Assembly (NCBI GenBank): GCA_027923505.1
Contig: BROI01000036.1
Coordinates: forward strand, 169,454-233,453
From: Mayamaea pseudoterrestris
Taxonomy: Eukaryota > Bacillariophyta > Bacillariophyceae > Sellaphorales > Sellaphoraceae
Reading direction: 5' to 3'
Length of the DNA stretch: 64,000 bases
Below, one piece after another: positions 11,468 through 22,954 of this stretch; position 1 is the stretch's first letter; every line of letters starts with the position of its first letter. The position numbers and the translations under genes were made by a program. Below the pieces are notes generated by a model, which had not been told where the DNA came from, made no database searches, and saw only the letters and a list, made by a program, of their open reading frames with translations.

Positions 11468-11884
11468 TTGTACAAGTATTATGGAATGAAATAGGGAGAT
11501 TGCTTGTGTTGGAGCGTGACATGGGACGGAGGGACCGTCATGGTGGATCCTCGCGAAGTCGCAGCGACGTCCAATCGTAGCCGCACTGGTTCTAGGAGTG
11601 GTGGTGTGACATTTTAAGTCATTTTGGGTCATTTGGGTCGTGCTTTTCCATCGACGCGCCCAATTCGTTTTTGAATCATCACTGGGCCAATCGCACCTGC
11701 TTGATCACGGAACGCAATGACGCCTCACGAACCTCATGGACTCATCGATCCAAGGCCTTCTGTTCGTCGCGTTCGTTTGATTCACAGTTTGGGTTTGCAA
11801 AGAGAAGAGCATTCGATTGAATCGAAACAATCGATCATGACATTGTCTGCTCGTCACTTTTACCGCAACGCCTACAGTGCAACC

Positions 11885-13345
11885 ATGGCGCTCCCTCCCA
11901 TTTCAAACTTGAAACTCAATGAGCTTGGCAGCTGCTTGATGGTTCTGCTGCAGAAGGAGAATCCAGTTCAGTTCGCTCCAAACTCTCCGGCTCTTCACCA
12001 AGAGATTCATCGCCTTCAGCACGTTTCGCTGTCGCGGGCCGTTTCCATGATTCAGAATGGAGTGGAGCATTGCGATTACAATATGACTTCCATTCCGCAA
12101 GCACTCTATCGAACCAACAATCCAGTCATTCATCAGTTGCTGCACGAGTATACGCTTCGTCTCAAAAAGTCGCTGCTATTGCCGGAACATGAGCGATTCC
12201 TCGCGTATTTGCTGCAGGCGAAGCAGCAGCAGCAAACTCCGGCATCTCCCGGCACCTTTGCAACCTCAAGTGGCAGTACTAATATGTTGTACTCGTCACC
12301 GGCTTCCAAGAGCGCCTTTTCAACGCATCCGCCAGTGTCGCCGCTCCTTTCGTCCATGCGTCATCGTCGTCGCATGTCACCACCAGCAAACATGATGGAG
12401 ACTCTCTTGGGCGACTCGGAGTCGAGCTGGTCGACTGCTGAGCAATATCCCGGATTTCACAACAGCGCCAATGTGAATACAAATATGAATACGAAGCAGC
12501 AGCAGGCGAAAGTGAACGAGAGCAGTAACTACAAGAACAATCAGCGCTTGCACCAGCCAACGCCAAGTCCAACGAACCAACAACAGCAGGACAATGCGAC
12601 GCAGCAGCACTTTGAAAGCGAAAAGGAGTTTGTCGACTTTTGTCGCGAGTGGTCGGTCAAGTATGGATCTCACGCGGAGCCATTATTGTCGAAACGTTCA
12701 GAGAGTCACACTGCGGCCAACGAGGCAAATACCGCCAACGAGTACACCAAGCAGCAACTCTTCACGACCGGCATTGACTGCATGACGCATTCCTACACGC
12801 TCGTTGTGGTTGGCATGCAGATTCGAAACTCCATCAGTCAGTGGGAGACGCAAGTGCTACAGCAGGCGAATGCAAGCGACAATGGAGTAGGTAGTCCGAC
12901 GTCACCAAATCGCAACAGCAGCAACCTCAAGCAGCAGGGCGATGCCTTGGCAGTCTTGATTGATCAGTGGAAGACCCAGGTGGAGCGTCTCGGCGGAACG
13001 TTCCTGGGAGTGAATGCAGCTTCCGCGCCAACAATGCAGCAACAGCAACGACCTCAAGGCTACCCGGGACCCCCAACCGTCTACAGTGTCAATGATGATG
13101 ACGACGATGACGACGACAAAACGCTTGCTTCTACTAGTCACTCGTCCATGCCAGCGCCTACCAAGCGGCAGCCCTTGAAAAAGCGCACCATTTTGACCAC
13201 GGCGCAGCAGCGCAAGTTGTCGAGCGACGACAAGAAAGGCAAGGTGACAGGCAAGCGCATTATCGAGTCGTCCTCGTTTGAGCCATTGAGCAGCACCAAG
13301 GTTCCGTCTCCAAAAAAGGCCCGTGGAACAGCAACAGGCAAGTAG
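11885..13345 (+). CDS. Gln-rich protein of unknown function
   Basis: Single exon of 486 residues from the ATG at 11885. That ATG has the context CAACCATGG, the same as the eL13 start downstream. In-frame ATGs at 11717 and 11837 would lengthen it by 56 or 16 residues. The first 110 residues (ISNLKLNELGSCLMVLLQ..., HRLQHVSLSRAVSMIQNGVEHCDYN) look globular and helical. The middle is low-complexity Gln, Asn and Ser, then a helical segment near residues 240-330, an Asp run, and a Lys-rich tail (KRQPLKKRTILTTAQQRK) that could be a nuclear signal. No known domain was recognised; a transcription-related role is a guess from composition only. Confidence 0.7.
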   Translation: MALPPISNLKLNELGSCLMVLLQKENPVQFAPNSPALHQEIHRLQHVSLSRAVSMIQNGVEHCDYNMTSIPQALYRTNNPVIHQLLHEYTLRLKKSLLLPEHERFLAYLLQAKQQQQTPASPGTFATSSGSTNMLYSSPASKSAFSTHPPVSPLLSSMRHRRRMSPPANMMETLLGDSESSWSTAEQYPGFHNSANVNTNMNTKQQQAKVNESSNYKNNQRLHQPTPSPTNQQQQDNATQQHFESEKEFVDFCREWSVKYGSHAEPLLSKRSESHTAANEANTANEYTKQQLFTTGIDCMTHSYTLVVVGMQIRNSISQWETQVLQQANASDNGVGSPTSPNRNSSNLKQQGDALAVLIDQWKTQVERLGGTFLGVNAASAPTMQQQQRPQGYPGPPTVYSVNDDDDDDDDKTLASTSHSSMPAPTKRQPLKKRTILTTAQQRKLSSDDKKGKVTGKRIIESSSFEPLSSTKVPSPKKARGTATGK

Positions 13346-13903
13346 ATGGTGGTATTGTTTGCGGCGATGCGACAGGAGCGAGAGAGTGCTTGTGAATGAT
13401 ATCGAGTCGTGACAAGAGTAGTATACGTATTATGTTTATTTAATGCATGGTAATATTAGCAATTGAGTGATTACACATAGTTCAAAGCTATTGCGTCGCA
13501 TCGCGTCGACAGTACGGACGACTGACGGCGAGTACGATAATAGCTTAATTCCCGCCGAATCGACGAGCCTTTCGACTCGTGAGAAAACGGTGCTGACAAA
13601 ACAACCGTAGGCTGCTTGTATACAAGGATACTTATACAGTCGCTCGCCCCCTTGGCAATTTGGAAGGCGCAATCGAAAGATCGAAAGCCGATCCCGAGTA
13701 CCGGACTAAAGCTAACATAGTCGTACCGGTTGTTCTCTTGCAAGTGGCGCCCGTGCTCCGTCGATTTACCACCTACCGCTCGTTACTGGATCTGGTGTCT
13801 CGAGAGTTGCTACTCGCCTCGGTAACAACGTTCATCCTCGTCGTCGTTCCTTTGCTTCTATCACTCTGCCTCCTTCTCTTTCAGCAAGTCTACTACAGCA
13901 ACC
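13346..13903. other. Intergenic with probable eL13 promoter and 5' UTR
   Basis: About 560 bp. The last ~120 bp before the eL13 start are rich in pyrimidines (CTTCTATCACTCTGCC, then TTCTCTTTCAG). They may contain an initiator and possibly a 5'-UTR splice acceptor. Nothing else was recognised. Confidence 0.3.
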
Positions 13904-14494
13904 ATGGTGAAGCACAATAACCAAATCCCGAACATTCACTGCAAGAAAAAGTACACGCAATCTTCCCGCGGTCCTTTGAAGGTGAAGCTTGCCTTGAACC
14001 AAGCGACGCGCAAAAAGAGTCGCCGCACCAAGCGCCAAGCATCTCCCAAACTCCCCCGCCTCCATCCAATTGTCCACTGTCCTACTCAAAAGTACAGCGC
14101 CAAGATCCGTCTCGGCAAGGGTTTCACTCTCGAGGAACTAAAGGCTGCCAAGCTGCATCCGTCGTACGCGCAAACGATTGGCGTTTGCATCGACTGGCGC
14201 CGACGCAACAAGAGTGAAGAGTCACTCGCGCTCAACGTGGCGCGTCTTGAGGAATACAAGAGTAAACTCATTGTCGTCAACAAGAAGAAGGGAGTCACGA
14301 TTCCGAGTGATGCAGTCACGAGTAGTCGAACCACCATTCAACCCATTCAGAAGAAGCAGCATGAAATTGTCATGGAGACTGTCACGGACGAAATGAAGGC
14401 CTTCAATGCTGTTACCACCATTCGCGTTGCGGCGGCCGAGACCAAGGTTGCTGGACAACGCATTGCGCTTGAGATTAGAAAGAAGAAGGAGTAA
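13904..14494 (+). CDS. RPL13: 60S ribosomal protein eL13
   Basis: Single exon of 196 residues, close to the family's usual ~200. Recognised from MVKHNNQIPNIH at the N-terminus, HPIVHCPTQKYSAKIRLGKG, FTLEELKAAKLHPSYAQTIG and the signature DWRRRNKSEESLALNV, followed by YKSKLIVV. It is a structural protein of the large cytosolic ribosomal subunit. The N-terminal third is very basic, as expected for an rRNA-binding extension. The start at MVKHNN is fixed by family conservation. No intron interrupts the coding part, which is unusual for a ribosomal protein gene in many eukaryotes but fits this intron-poor region. Confidence 0.95.
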   Translation: MVKHNNQIPNIHCKKKYTQSSRGPLKVKLALNQATRKKSRRTKRQASPKLPRLHPIVHCPTQKYSAKIRLGKGFTLEELKAAKLHPSYAQTIGVCIDWRRRNKSEESLALNVARLEEYKSKLIVVNKKKGVTIPSDAVTSSRTTIQPIQKKQHEIVMETVTDEMKAFNAVTTIRVAAAETKVAGQRIALEIRKKKE

Positions 14495-14600
14495 ACTAAA
14501 TCATATGATAGTTTTACCAGAAAGTCATGAATGGGACTACGGTGTAGTGAACAATAGCTAAATGAGTTTGACGCAGTTGCACTATTGGTACTTTGTTACA

Positions 14601-17554
14601 CTATATGCTAGCGCTGGCGTCGTCGTTTGCCTTCATGTTTTCAAGCAGAGCCTTGGCGCGGTTCATGAGTTCATCGCGTTCAGGATTGCCAGTCGAGTAA
14701 CTGATATCCTTATGCCCATTGCTGTTCTCTCTCATTCCAGCAAACGATTCTTTTGAATGACTATTCAGGGATGGCTTTTGGTATGGTCGAGACGCTGCAT
14801 AATCAGTGTCGCTCCTGCGCGGCGGTGACGCGGGAACTAAATGCTGCGGCGCGAGAAGGACCCTCGAAGAGCTCTTGATCACTGGCGCGTCTCCTTTGTC
14901 GATGTTGCTGCTGCTCGTTGGAGCGAGCCATCGCGGGGATTGTCTTTGGTGCTTTACGCCAAAGGCGCCATAGTGGTTGGCTATCCGATCACTAGGAGGC
15001 GTGACAATGGGAACATTTGGTCGCCTTGGTGGCGTCCGAATGATCGCAGGCTTTGGATCCCAAGAAAGTGGAGTTACAGATTGCGGCTGCCGCTGACGTG
15101 ATGGCTCGTCGAAAGGACGACTGTTAATGGAGATTGATGCGGGTTCGTTCGAGCGCCTCTTCGTTCCGGGAGAATGCTTGGGTGATCGAGCCGACGGCAT
15201 GTTTGTCGCTATATGGGCAGTGTGCATACTGCTTGCTCGGTTGTCATGGCGGGGACTGCCGTTCAATCGACCGAACGGATCTTGCTTCGACCTGGTAGGT
15301 GAAGATTTGCGCACCCCTGGTCGTGGTAAAGCTCGCGCCATGTCCAGTAGGGCCTTTACCTGCAGTACCATTGGATCGTCTGGTCCAAGCACTCTTTGCC
15401 GTAACTGCAGAGGAGGTGAATGGAGAAATATGAGTAAAGGGAAAATGGCGCACACAAATTCACTTGGTATATCATGCGACTCACTTCCAACGCTTCCGAA
15501 AAGGCATTCTCCGCATCCACTGCTCGTCGACTATCCGGTCCTCGTCGACGAATCCACTCCAAGCACAGTCCGCCAATGTTGAACAGCGTATCCGCCAACT
15601 CGAGCTGCTGGATCCACTCATTTTCCTTCGACAAGTGTGTACTGCTCGCGAATGAAGCAGTCGTTGCGCTGCTACCAATAACATCACCAATGCTGCGCTG
15701 AATCTCCAGCGCCCCCTGCAGGTAATCAAGTCCCTTTTCAAACTGCCCCAAATGCAAATGGCACACACCCAAGTTATTGTATAGGTTCGCTACAAGCGCA
15801 TGTTTCGTCGTTCCAAAGGCTGCAATGCGAATGCGCAAGGCTTCCTGAAAGGTAACAATTGCATTTTGATACTGCCTCGACTGCAGCAGCAGGAAACCAA
15901 TGCGAACCAACGAAACGGCAACGTTTGGGTGGTTTCGTCCAAGTCCATCGCGGGCCGTTCGCGCCGCAGCTTGAAACTCCTGCAGCGCCAATAGTCGCAA
16001 GTGTTTTTGCTGAGCACTCTCTGGTTCCACCACTTGGGCGCGCTTGGCATGGAGCGTACCCAAATTGTGATGACACGAAGCAATCGCTGGATGCTTTGGA
16101 TTGTCTGCGTGTAAATCCTGCAGTAGCACCAATACGCGCGAAAAACAGTCGAGCGCCATGTCAAACTCATTGCTTTGAACGTGTTGCATGGCAAGTGTAT
16201 TGAGCAAAGCTATATTGCTCGTGACGACGACCGAACTCGGTGATGGTGGGGCCGAAGCATCCTGCATTGATAGTTGTTGAGTGGAAACATGGTTGCTCCT
16301 TGATGTATTGTCATGTTTCATTTCATGTGGCCGTAGCCCCGACCCGGAACTCGCATCGGGTCGCAAATACAACAAGTCGTCGTCACTCTCCGTGGACGAT
16401 GCGGTGAGCGTTGGTTGCAGCAACTTTGCCTTGTTGCTTTCAAAATGCTGGTGATGTTTAGTATGTTCTCCACTTTCGCTTCCACGGACACCGTGAACAA
16501 CCCTTCCAGACTCTGGATCGAGTTGAATTGGCTGTATGCGAGACTCGTCGTCATTCTCGTCGTCATCATGAAACGCTGTGCTTCGACTAGAAGTCGTTGG
16601 ACTAGATAGTTGCGTGACGCGCCGCGGTTCCGGCGGAAGCAAGTCTAGGTCGTCGGCATCCTCATCGTCGTAGGAAAACGACTTGAGTAGTCCCTTTGGT
16701 GTGACAATGTTTGTGACTCGTGTTTGTCGGACTTGCGAGGGTGGAAGGGGCGATTTCTGGACTAGTTTGAGCGGCGGTTGTGGTGGCTTGGTAAAGTCTC
16801 GCATTTGAGGCAAAGTACTTGCATTCGTCAAGTGTAAGGGAAGCGGAGTAAGTGGTTCATGTTCATCTTGCTCTTGCTCCTGTTGTTCGCTTTCATCTGT
16901 AGAAGAAAGTGTTGCAATCGCTTCATCTCCTCGTCGTCCAACAGGTTCAAGCTCTCCCTCGTACACGCCTTGTTGGAGTCGCTTGCGTCGCTCATATTGC
17001 AATTTCGACGACCGATCCTGAGGAGCAGGAAGTTTCAGGAGCGATTCTAGTGGCTTGGCTTGTGGCTGATTGCTTGCTGAGAACTGAGATGGAGCTTGGT
17101 GTGATGACAGCGAGGAAGAAGATGATTGTGCATCTCCAGCAGTTGAAGTCGTTTCTTCTCTAACATTCCGACTTGCCAATGATGCGGCGCTGCTATTGGA
17201 GGTACTGAAACTGGGCATTCTCTCGTACATGTATGGCTTCTTTACCGGTTGCTCTGAAGATTGAGATGATTGCGATTGCTGAGGCAAGAGCTGCACTGGA
17301 ACCGCCTTGAGGCCCGGCGGTGGACGCTGCATGGGTGCAAGTTGATTGTTTTTGCTATTTCGTGGACGATGATTTGGAATCCGAATGGCAATACAATTGC
17401 GATGTGATCCTGCTATACCGGTTGCTGCTTCACTAGGTAAGTATTGCTCGCGTGGTTGTCGCTGAGGTTGCTGCGATTTTCTCGATGCTTCAGTCGATTG
17501 ATCGTCGCGAGAATGATGCTGCATGGTTTGACTTGGACTGGAGTGACGTAGCAT
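14601..17554 (-). CDS. TPR protein of kinesin-light-chain type with long disordered flanks (2 exons)
   Basis: Minus-strand exons 17554-15464 and 15404-14601, separated by a 59-bp intron (CAA/GTGAAT donor, CTCTGCAG acceptor, phase 0). The product is 964 residues. Residues 1-400 are low-complexity Gln/Ser/Pro. Around residues 425-700 are tandem TPR units: ALLNTLAMQHVQSNEFDMALDCFSRVL, ALVANLYNNLGVCHLHLGQFEKGLDYLQGALEI and ELADTLFNIGGLCLEW. The intron lies inside a TPR, and the join restores LRQRVLGPDDPMVLQ, the KLC-type helix B. The C-terminal 250 residues are again disordered and basic. TPR arrays of this kind act as protein-docking scaffolds; no partner can be named. The start at MLRHSS is chosen because the upstream frame lacks protein character. 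Confidence 0.8.
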
Positions 17555-18010
17555 GGTAGGTCTGTGCGCAGTGTACGTGCAGAGAAAGATGGCGGAGTCG
17601 TCGATTGTAGCAGAGAGAGGCTTGACTATGGACGCTTCATGGCCGATGGAAACCGCGGAAAGAATTGGCGCGGCAGCGCGCCACGACGCACGAGTACACT
17701 TCAAGCTATAGTCAAACGAGTTGGCGAGTCGCTCGCCGACCGGCGCGCCATGCATCGCCGTTACTTTCGTCGTCGTAGCGGTATTTAAATGACTACTCAC
17801 ATGCTTTCGCACGACTAAAAACTCACAATTGATAAAGATACATTACATATCGATCAATACAGCAAAAGTGAATATGAATAAAATGTCTGAATCTGAGTAA
17901 GACAACGAGAGCCACCGAATGCAGGCTGTTGCACAAACAAGTCGTTGTCAAAGGAACTCACACTCACAAAAAAGGCCTTGTCGATCAACCATTACAGTGT
18001 CAGTAAAAAC
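17555..18010. other. Intergenic, no gene seen
   Basis: About 455 bp between the TPR gene start and the 3' end of the first bZIP gene. It includes the TPR promoter and probably the bZIP 3' UTR (an AATAAA lies near 17877 on the plus strand). No feature of its own was recognised. Confidence 0.3.
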
Positions 18011-19258
18011 TCAAGCGCTATCATTCTTGGGACCATTGCTGGCATCTCGCTCTCGTTGCTGCTGCTGCGCCAAGAGGGCTCGCAGCAAGGGAGTTTGAAG
18101 GTCGTTTGATGCTGCTGCTGCTGCGGACGATGGATTAATCCCCAACAATGTGCTTGCTCCTCCTCCAAGTCGGCCTTGCTGACTTTCGCTCAACAAGAGT
18201 CGTTGTGCCGGCGTGAGTTGGTCGAGGAGTGACGAGGAGCCTGCCATATATGACGATGATGGATGGGCTGGCTGGCCCAGTGAAAACAGGAGACGTTGCT
18301 GCTCCATGACATCGCGCTGCGCAAGCATGGACGCCAAGGACGATGACGTCGCTGATGAATCTTGCGCTGTTGGGAAGAGAGACCGCATATCTGACAAGCC
18401 GGTGGCGGCTGAGTGCTGGTTAGACAAGGAGAGTGACTGCAGCAAGGCTTGGTGCTGCAAATGGCTATTGCTTGCTGCGGCCAATTGCTGCTGCAGTGAC
18501 AAAGGCGATGGATCCACGCCCAAGGACCCTCCAGCTGCAGTTGGTGAAAACAAGCTGCCCGCTCCTTGACTCATGGTGAGTCGTTGACGCAGTAACGCAT
18601 TCTCGTTTGACAGCGACTCGACTTGGCGGACAAGCTCGACGTTGAGTCGCTGCAGCTGAATGTTTCTGGCTGTATATTGGTCTACTTCGCTGCTCAAGTC
18701 TTCAATCTGTTGCTTGGTTCGCTGGCGAGCTCGAGCAGCGTTCATGCGGTCTGTCATTCAAGAGTGCAGAGTGTTGCGTGGTGAGGCGCAATGAAACGAG
18801 CAGATTCTGATCAGGGATTATGTCACCCCTTCCAACTCCCGGCCACTTACTGTAAGACCGTTTGGCTTCAAGTCTACGTTGTTCAAGACTTATGTGTGGA
18901 TTCCCAGGTAGTGTAGCCATTTTGGTTTGGCTGTCGGAACCATCTAAAGGTGAGTGTGAAATCCCGATACACGTGTGAGTTGCAGTGACATCATTTGCGA
19001 TTCGTTTGTCCACCAAAAGTCGCGCCTTCTCTCATATCATTTCCTTTCGATGCATACAATAAGGAGCACTTGCAATGATGATGATTAATTACCTCCTGCT
19101 TCATCGCTGCGTTCCGATACCTCGGCGAGTCGTTTGCTATTGCCGGCAGCACCAATTGGCTCTCTCGCTGACTTGCTCTCGTCGCTTTCCAAATCATCAT
19201 CTTCCATGTCTTCATCAGCACTACTCCCTTTGGAAGCCGCATAACCTTCTTTCTGCAT
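18011..19258 (-). CDS. bZIP transcription factor, paralogue 1 (3 exons)
   Basis: Minus-strand exons 19258-19093, 18943-18851 and 18750-18011 give 332 residues. All junctions are GT-AG and keep frame. Exon 1 is acidic (DEDMEDDDLESDES). The bZIP domain is assembled across exons 2 and 3: EQRRLEAKRSY, then NRMNAARARQRTKQQIEDL, then a coiled coil with heptad leucines (LQRLNVELVRQVESLSNENALLRQRL). The second intron splits the codon of Asn87, the invariant Asn of N-x7-R (TAC A / AC CGC). The C-terminal half is Gln/Ser/Leu-rich with QQQQ tracts, typical of an activation region. It is expected to bind DNA as a dimer in the nucleus; target genes are unknown. The paralogues at 20120 and 21686 share the splice site. 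Confidence 0.82.
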
Positions 19259-20119
19259 AATGTTATGTCAAATATAGCTGTCGAGTCTTAACGTTTTGCT
19301 GCTTGTGTGAAGGGCTTGATGTGCCTTGATGTTCACGAGTCTCGAGGCCCCGTGGAAGGTCAAGATGACTCGGGCGCTCCGCCACGATTCCTGTCTTGCC
19401 ACTGGAGGCAATAGTCAATTTTTGTTTACGAATCATATCCGCGGATTATACTAATGCGCCCTTGAAGTATTCTGGCGTCAGGGTTCCAGAATGCCAGTTT
19501 CTATTATGACCGTGGACAAAGGCTAATCTCTTTTAACTATGCCGGCGGGCTTTGCTGCTCAGGCTATAGCAAAACATCAGTGACTCAAACGTCGGGAAGG
19601 TATCATTGCGATGATTTAATGACGTGAGCTAGAATACAAAAGAGCAAAATGTCTCTCAAGTCTTGAACATATGATATTGCCCTCAACGAATGAGGAGTAC
19701 TCTTATCACCCAACTTGAAGCGTTGAAGAATCCCACGGCACAATGCAACCTCACTATTCTATTCTAGAAAGAATGCGGCTGAAAGATCTGGCGCTTTGTG
19801 CTTGCCCAGTTCCCTCACTATGTATCACACTTGGCAAGGTTAAAAAACAGACGAAGAGACCACAGCTTCCCGGTGACGATGAAGGATCGAAATGGTGGCA
19901 AATGGGCAACTGAAACGACCTCATCTTTAGCTCTTCAGCATACTACTACTACCCATACCGTTGCTCGCTGCCAACTATGGTACCGCTAGCTGGCTAACGG
20001 CAAGCTCAAGCACTACGCTACACTATAAGCTCGAGTCGATTACCAAATCATTCCAAAATCTGTTTGACCCATTTCAAATAGCTATGTATGCCCCACCCTT
20101 GTTCAAAAGATCATTCCAA
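19259..20119. other. Intergenic between bZIP genes 1 and 2
   Basis: About 860 bp upstream of bZIP gene 1 and downstream of bZIP gene 2, both on the minus strand. It must contain the promoter of gene 1. Only short reading frames without family resemblance are present, and no repeat or RNA gene was recognised. Confidence 0.3.
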
Positions 20120-21130
20120 TTATGCGGAACTGGCAAAAATGAGACGCAGCAGTGCCTGCTTCTTGTCAGCGTCCGACACCTGGTTCGAGGACGGGGAATG
20201 TGCCCCCATGAGTTGCTCCTTGAGTGAAAATGGCATGTCAGGACCCAGTTGGATCGGCGCACGATGCAGGGCCGACAAGAGGGAGTTGGTAGCTAGCAAG
20301 TTCGAATGGCCGCGTGGCTGTGTGACACTGATGCATCCATCCTCGGCGTTTAAGCCATGCCAGCCAAAGATCGCTGCGCCAGTTGGTGCACCAGCATCTT
20401 TCGACTGGGAACAAGTCAGTCTGTTCAAGAGCGCGGCGCGAAGGAGCTTGTTTTCCGATTCCAAGGCGTTGAGCCTTTCCGACAGGTCATTGTTCTCGAC
20501 TTGCAGATGACTGCTCGACTCGGCCAAGTCGTTTAGCTGTTTGCGCAGGCTCTGTATCTGGTCCTTTGTGCGCTGCCGAGCACGAGCGGCGTTCATTCGA
20601 TCTTGAAGGCAGAATAAATAAAGTGAGAATAAGCTTGCTCCCTTCTTTCAAAGCACGACAATTGGCGATATGCCAGGCGAGAATTGTGCCCTTCCATGTC
20701 AGACAGATGCAAATACTTACTGTAGGCTCTCTTTGACTCGATAAGCTTCTCCTGGGTGTCGCCTTCCGACAATGAATCAGATTCGCTAGCTGTGAGACGA
20801 GTACAGCAAGGAGTGAGTGCAGAATACCTACGAGTAGTTTCGTTCACCGCCAGCTGTGTGGGTGAACCATATCCAAGCCTCGCATCCAGAGTAGAAGCAG
20901 TAGTTTATGTGTATTGTTACAAGCCGGTCAATCGCCTATTGTCCAGCGCAGCCATTAGAACATAATACTCTACAACTTTGGCTTGATCTCGCAAACAATG
21001 CGCCTCTCTTGCTTCTTGTTCCTTGTTCCTCCAAACACTCACCTTTGCAATGCGTCCGCTTCTTCATCATTGGCTGCTCCTCGACTGAAAAATCTTGGAC
21101 GCTTCGCTTGTTGTCCATCGTGCCTGCCAT
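20120..21130 (-). CDS. bZIP transcription factor, paralogue 2 (3 exons)
   Basis: Minus-strand exons 21130-21043, 20789-20721 and 20601-20120 give 212 residues. Donors are GTGAGT and GTAAGT; acceptors are CACAG and CAAG. Exon 1 encodes MAGTMDNKRSVQDFSVEEQ, and exon 2 an acidic linker plus KLIESKRAY. Exon 3 begins NRMNAARARQRTKDQIQSLRK and continues into a leucine zipper (LNDLAESSSHLQVENNDLSERLNALESENKLLRAAL). As in paralogue 1, intron 2 interrupts the codon of the invariant Asn (residue 53), and intron 1 is also phase 1, so both genes share an ancestral exon plan. The C-terminal region (~110 residues) is shorter and lacks Gln runs. A nuclear DNA-binding role is inferred from the domain. Confidence 0.8.
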
Positions 21131-21685
21131 TCTTGGATTTTGGTAAATGACAAGGTGCATGCATGCAAGCATGACTCCGCCCTATTCTTTCAAAACCGAC
21201 GCATCGGAGCATTCTTGCACGGATGAACTCGAGGTACGACTGACATTTCTGCGCGTTCCTTGAAGTTAAGTTGTTCGTCCTTGTGACGATGATGAGCGTC
21301 ACATCGAGGCTGTTGAACAATGACTGTGATATTAAGAGTAGTCCATGAGTCATTATTTCTCCGTCTGATTCCGTGACGCCATTTTTCTTCAATCTGTGCC
21401 TTGCAGTCACTTTGAAATCTGCTGACGTACGTTTGGTCGGATGGTGACTATTGCCGCGTGTTTCGATTGGCTGGACATATTCGTCGGAGTCGCACACCGT
21501 GCGCACTGTGACGCCTAGAGTACTTGCGATCCTTTCGCTCGCGGAGAAGGGTCCTGCACCTTTTTTCCTCGTGGTCCGACTCATTTGCCGACTCCGTTTC
21601 GTCATTTTCAAGCCAAAGACTCCTTCATATCCAAGCAATTTCTGTAACGGAGCAGACGATAGACTCAATCGATACTACGGTAGTC
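21131..21685. promoter_or_regulatory. Divergent promoter region of bZIP genes 2 and 3
   Basis: About 555 bp between two head-to-head bZIP genes, so both promoters must lie here, possibly with shared regulatory sites. A 209-residue minus-strand reading frame crosses the segment, but it has no protein character and overlaps exon 1 of gene 2 in a different frame. Confidence 0.4.
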
Positions 21686-22954
21686 ATGGAAGGGGAGAGC
21701 AGCCATTCGCAGCAGTCAAGCATCGACAAGAAGCGCAAGATCGATGAGGCTGCAGCTGCTGCCGAGGAATCGTTCGACGGAAGTGCTGCGAGTCATGCTT
21801 CAGACTCTAAGAAAACGTATGGAGACGATGACGATGAGAAGAAGCGACTGGAGGAGAAGCGAGCGTACAGTAAGTTTTACATGGGAGAGTACTGATCGTG
21901 AGACTGGGTGCATGAAAACTGGATGTTCCTTGCTTGCGAAAGAGGTGCTGCAGGAGCTTGAGTCGAATGACTTGATCGAAACGCACGATATTAATCTCAA
22001 TTCAACTCATTTTGCTCTTTCATTCTCTTTTCCGTAGATCGCATGAACGCAGCTCGAGCTCGCGCCCGCATCAAGGTGCAGATTGGCGAATTGAGCAATC
22101 AAGTCGAAACGTACGCTGCCGCGAATCTTCAGATTCAGGAGCAAAACGAGGAGCTTACCAAGCGATTGAACCTACTGACGGAGGAGAATATGAGACTGCG
22201 AGCTTACATTTTGAATCCTGGAGTCGCTGGAGTCGGAATGCCAGTGCCGCAAATGGATCAATTAATGCAGCAGCAGCAGCAGCAACAGCAGGAGAATGGA
22301 ACGAGCAATGGCAACTCTGCTCCATCTTCGGACGCGCAGCCGCAGCAACCTCCACTAGCCTTAGGACAGCAGCAACAGCAAAACCCGGCGGCTTCGGTTC
22401 TACAGACGAATCAGGCGCTCCATCAAAGCATTACGCAGCAGCAACTACTTTTGCAGCGCCTGCACCAGCAGCAACAGTTTTCCAGCTTGAATCCATTTGC
22501 AGCCGCGCAGTCCATGATGCAACATCAGCAGCACATGCCGAATGGAATGGTTATGGCCCAGAATAATCAGCAAGGCAACAATGGGAACAATAATAGCGGC
22601 AACAACCATCAGTTGAATGATCAGCAGCGCATGCTGCTGGAGCAAATGACTCGACTGCAGCAGCAGCAGCAGCAGGTTCCGTCGTTCAGTGTCAACATGG
22701 GACCGTCGGCCGAGCAAAACATGGCAGTCGTGGGTCAGTTTCTGCAGCAGCAACAAGCAATGGGACAGGCGCAGCAGCCAAACGGCGTTGGAGACGGTCA
22801 GCAGCAGTTGCCATTGTTGCAGCCAGCAGTGGCGACGCAGCAGCAAGCTCTTCCTGCACAAGAGACGCAACAGCAACAGAAAGATGGTGACGAAGGATCG
22901 TCACTCAATGATGAGTCCGACTCGGATGATGGTGATGACGACGATGACGAGTAA
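21686..22954 (+). CDS. bZIP transcription factor, paralogue 3, Gln-rich (2 exons)
   Basis: Exons 21686-21869 and 22038-22954 (intron 168 bp, GTAAGT to CCGTAG) give 366 residues. Exon 1 has an acidic stretch (YGDDDDEKKRLEEKRAY). Exon 2 opens with NRMNAARARARIKVQIGEL and a zipper (NQVETYAAANLQIQEQNEELTKRLNLLTEENMRLRAY). Asn62 of N-x7-R is split by the intron exactly as in the two neighbours. The C-terminal 200 residues are dominated by Gln tracts, ending in an acidic tail (DESDSDDGDDDDDE), so a strong activation domain is likely. If the intron is retained, translation stops after SKFYMGEY, leaving a product without a DNA-binding domain. The 5' intron of paralogues 1 and 2 is absent. Confidence 0.82.

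Noticed and set aside
21039-21668. 209-codon minus-strand frame between bZIP genes
   Set aside because: Overlaps bZIP gene 2 exon 1 out of frame and lies in the divergent promoter.
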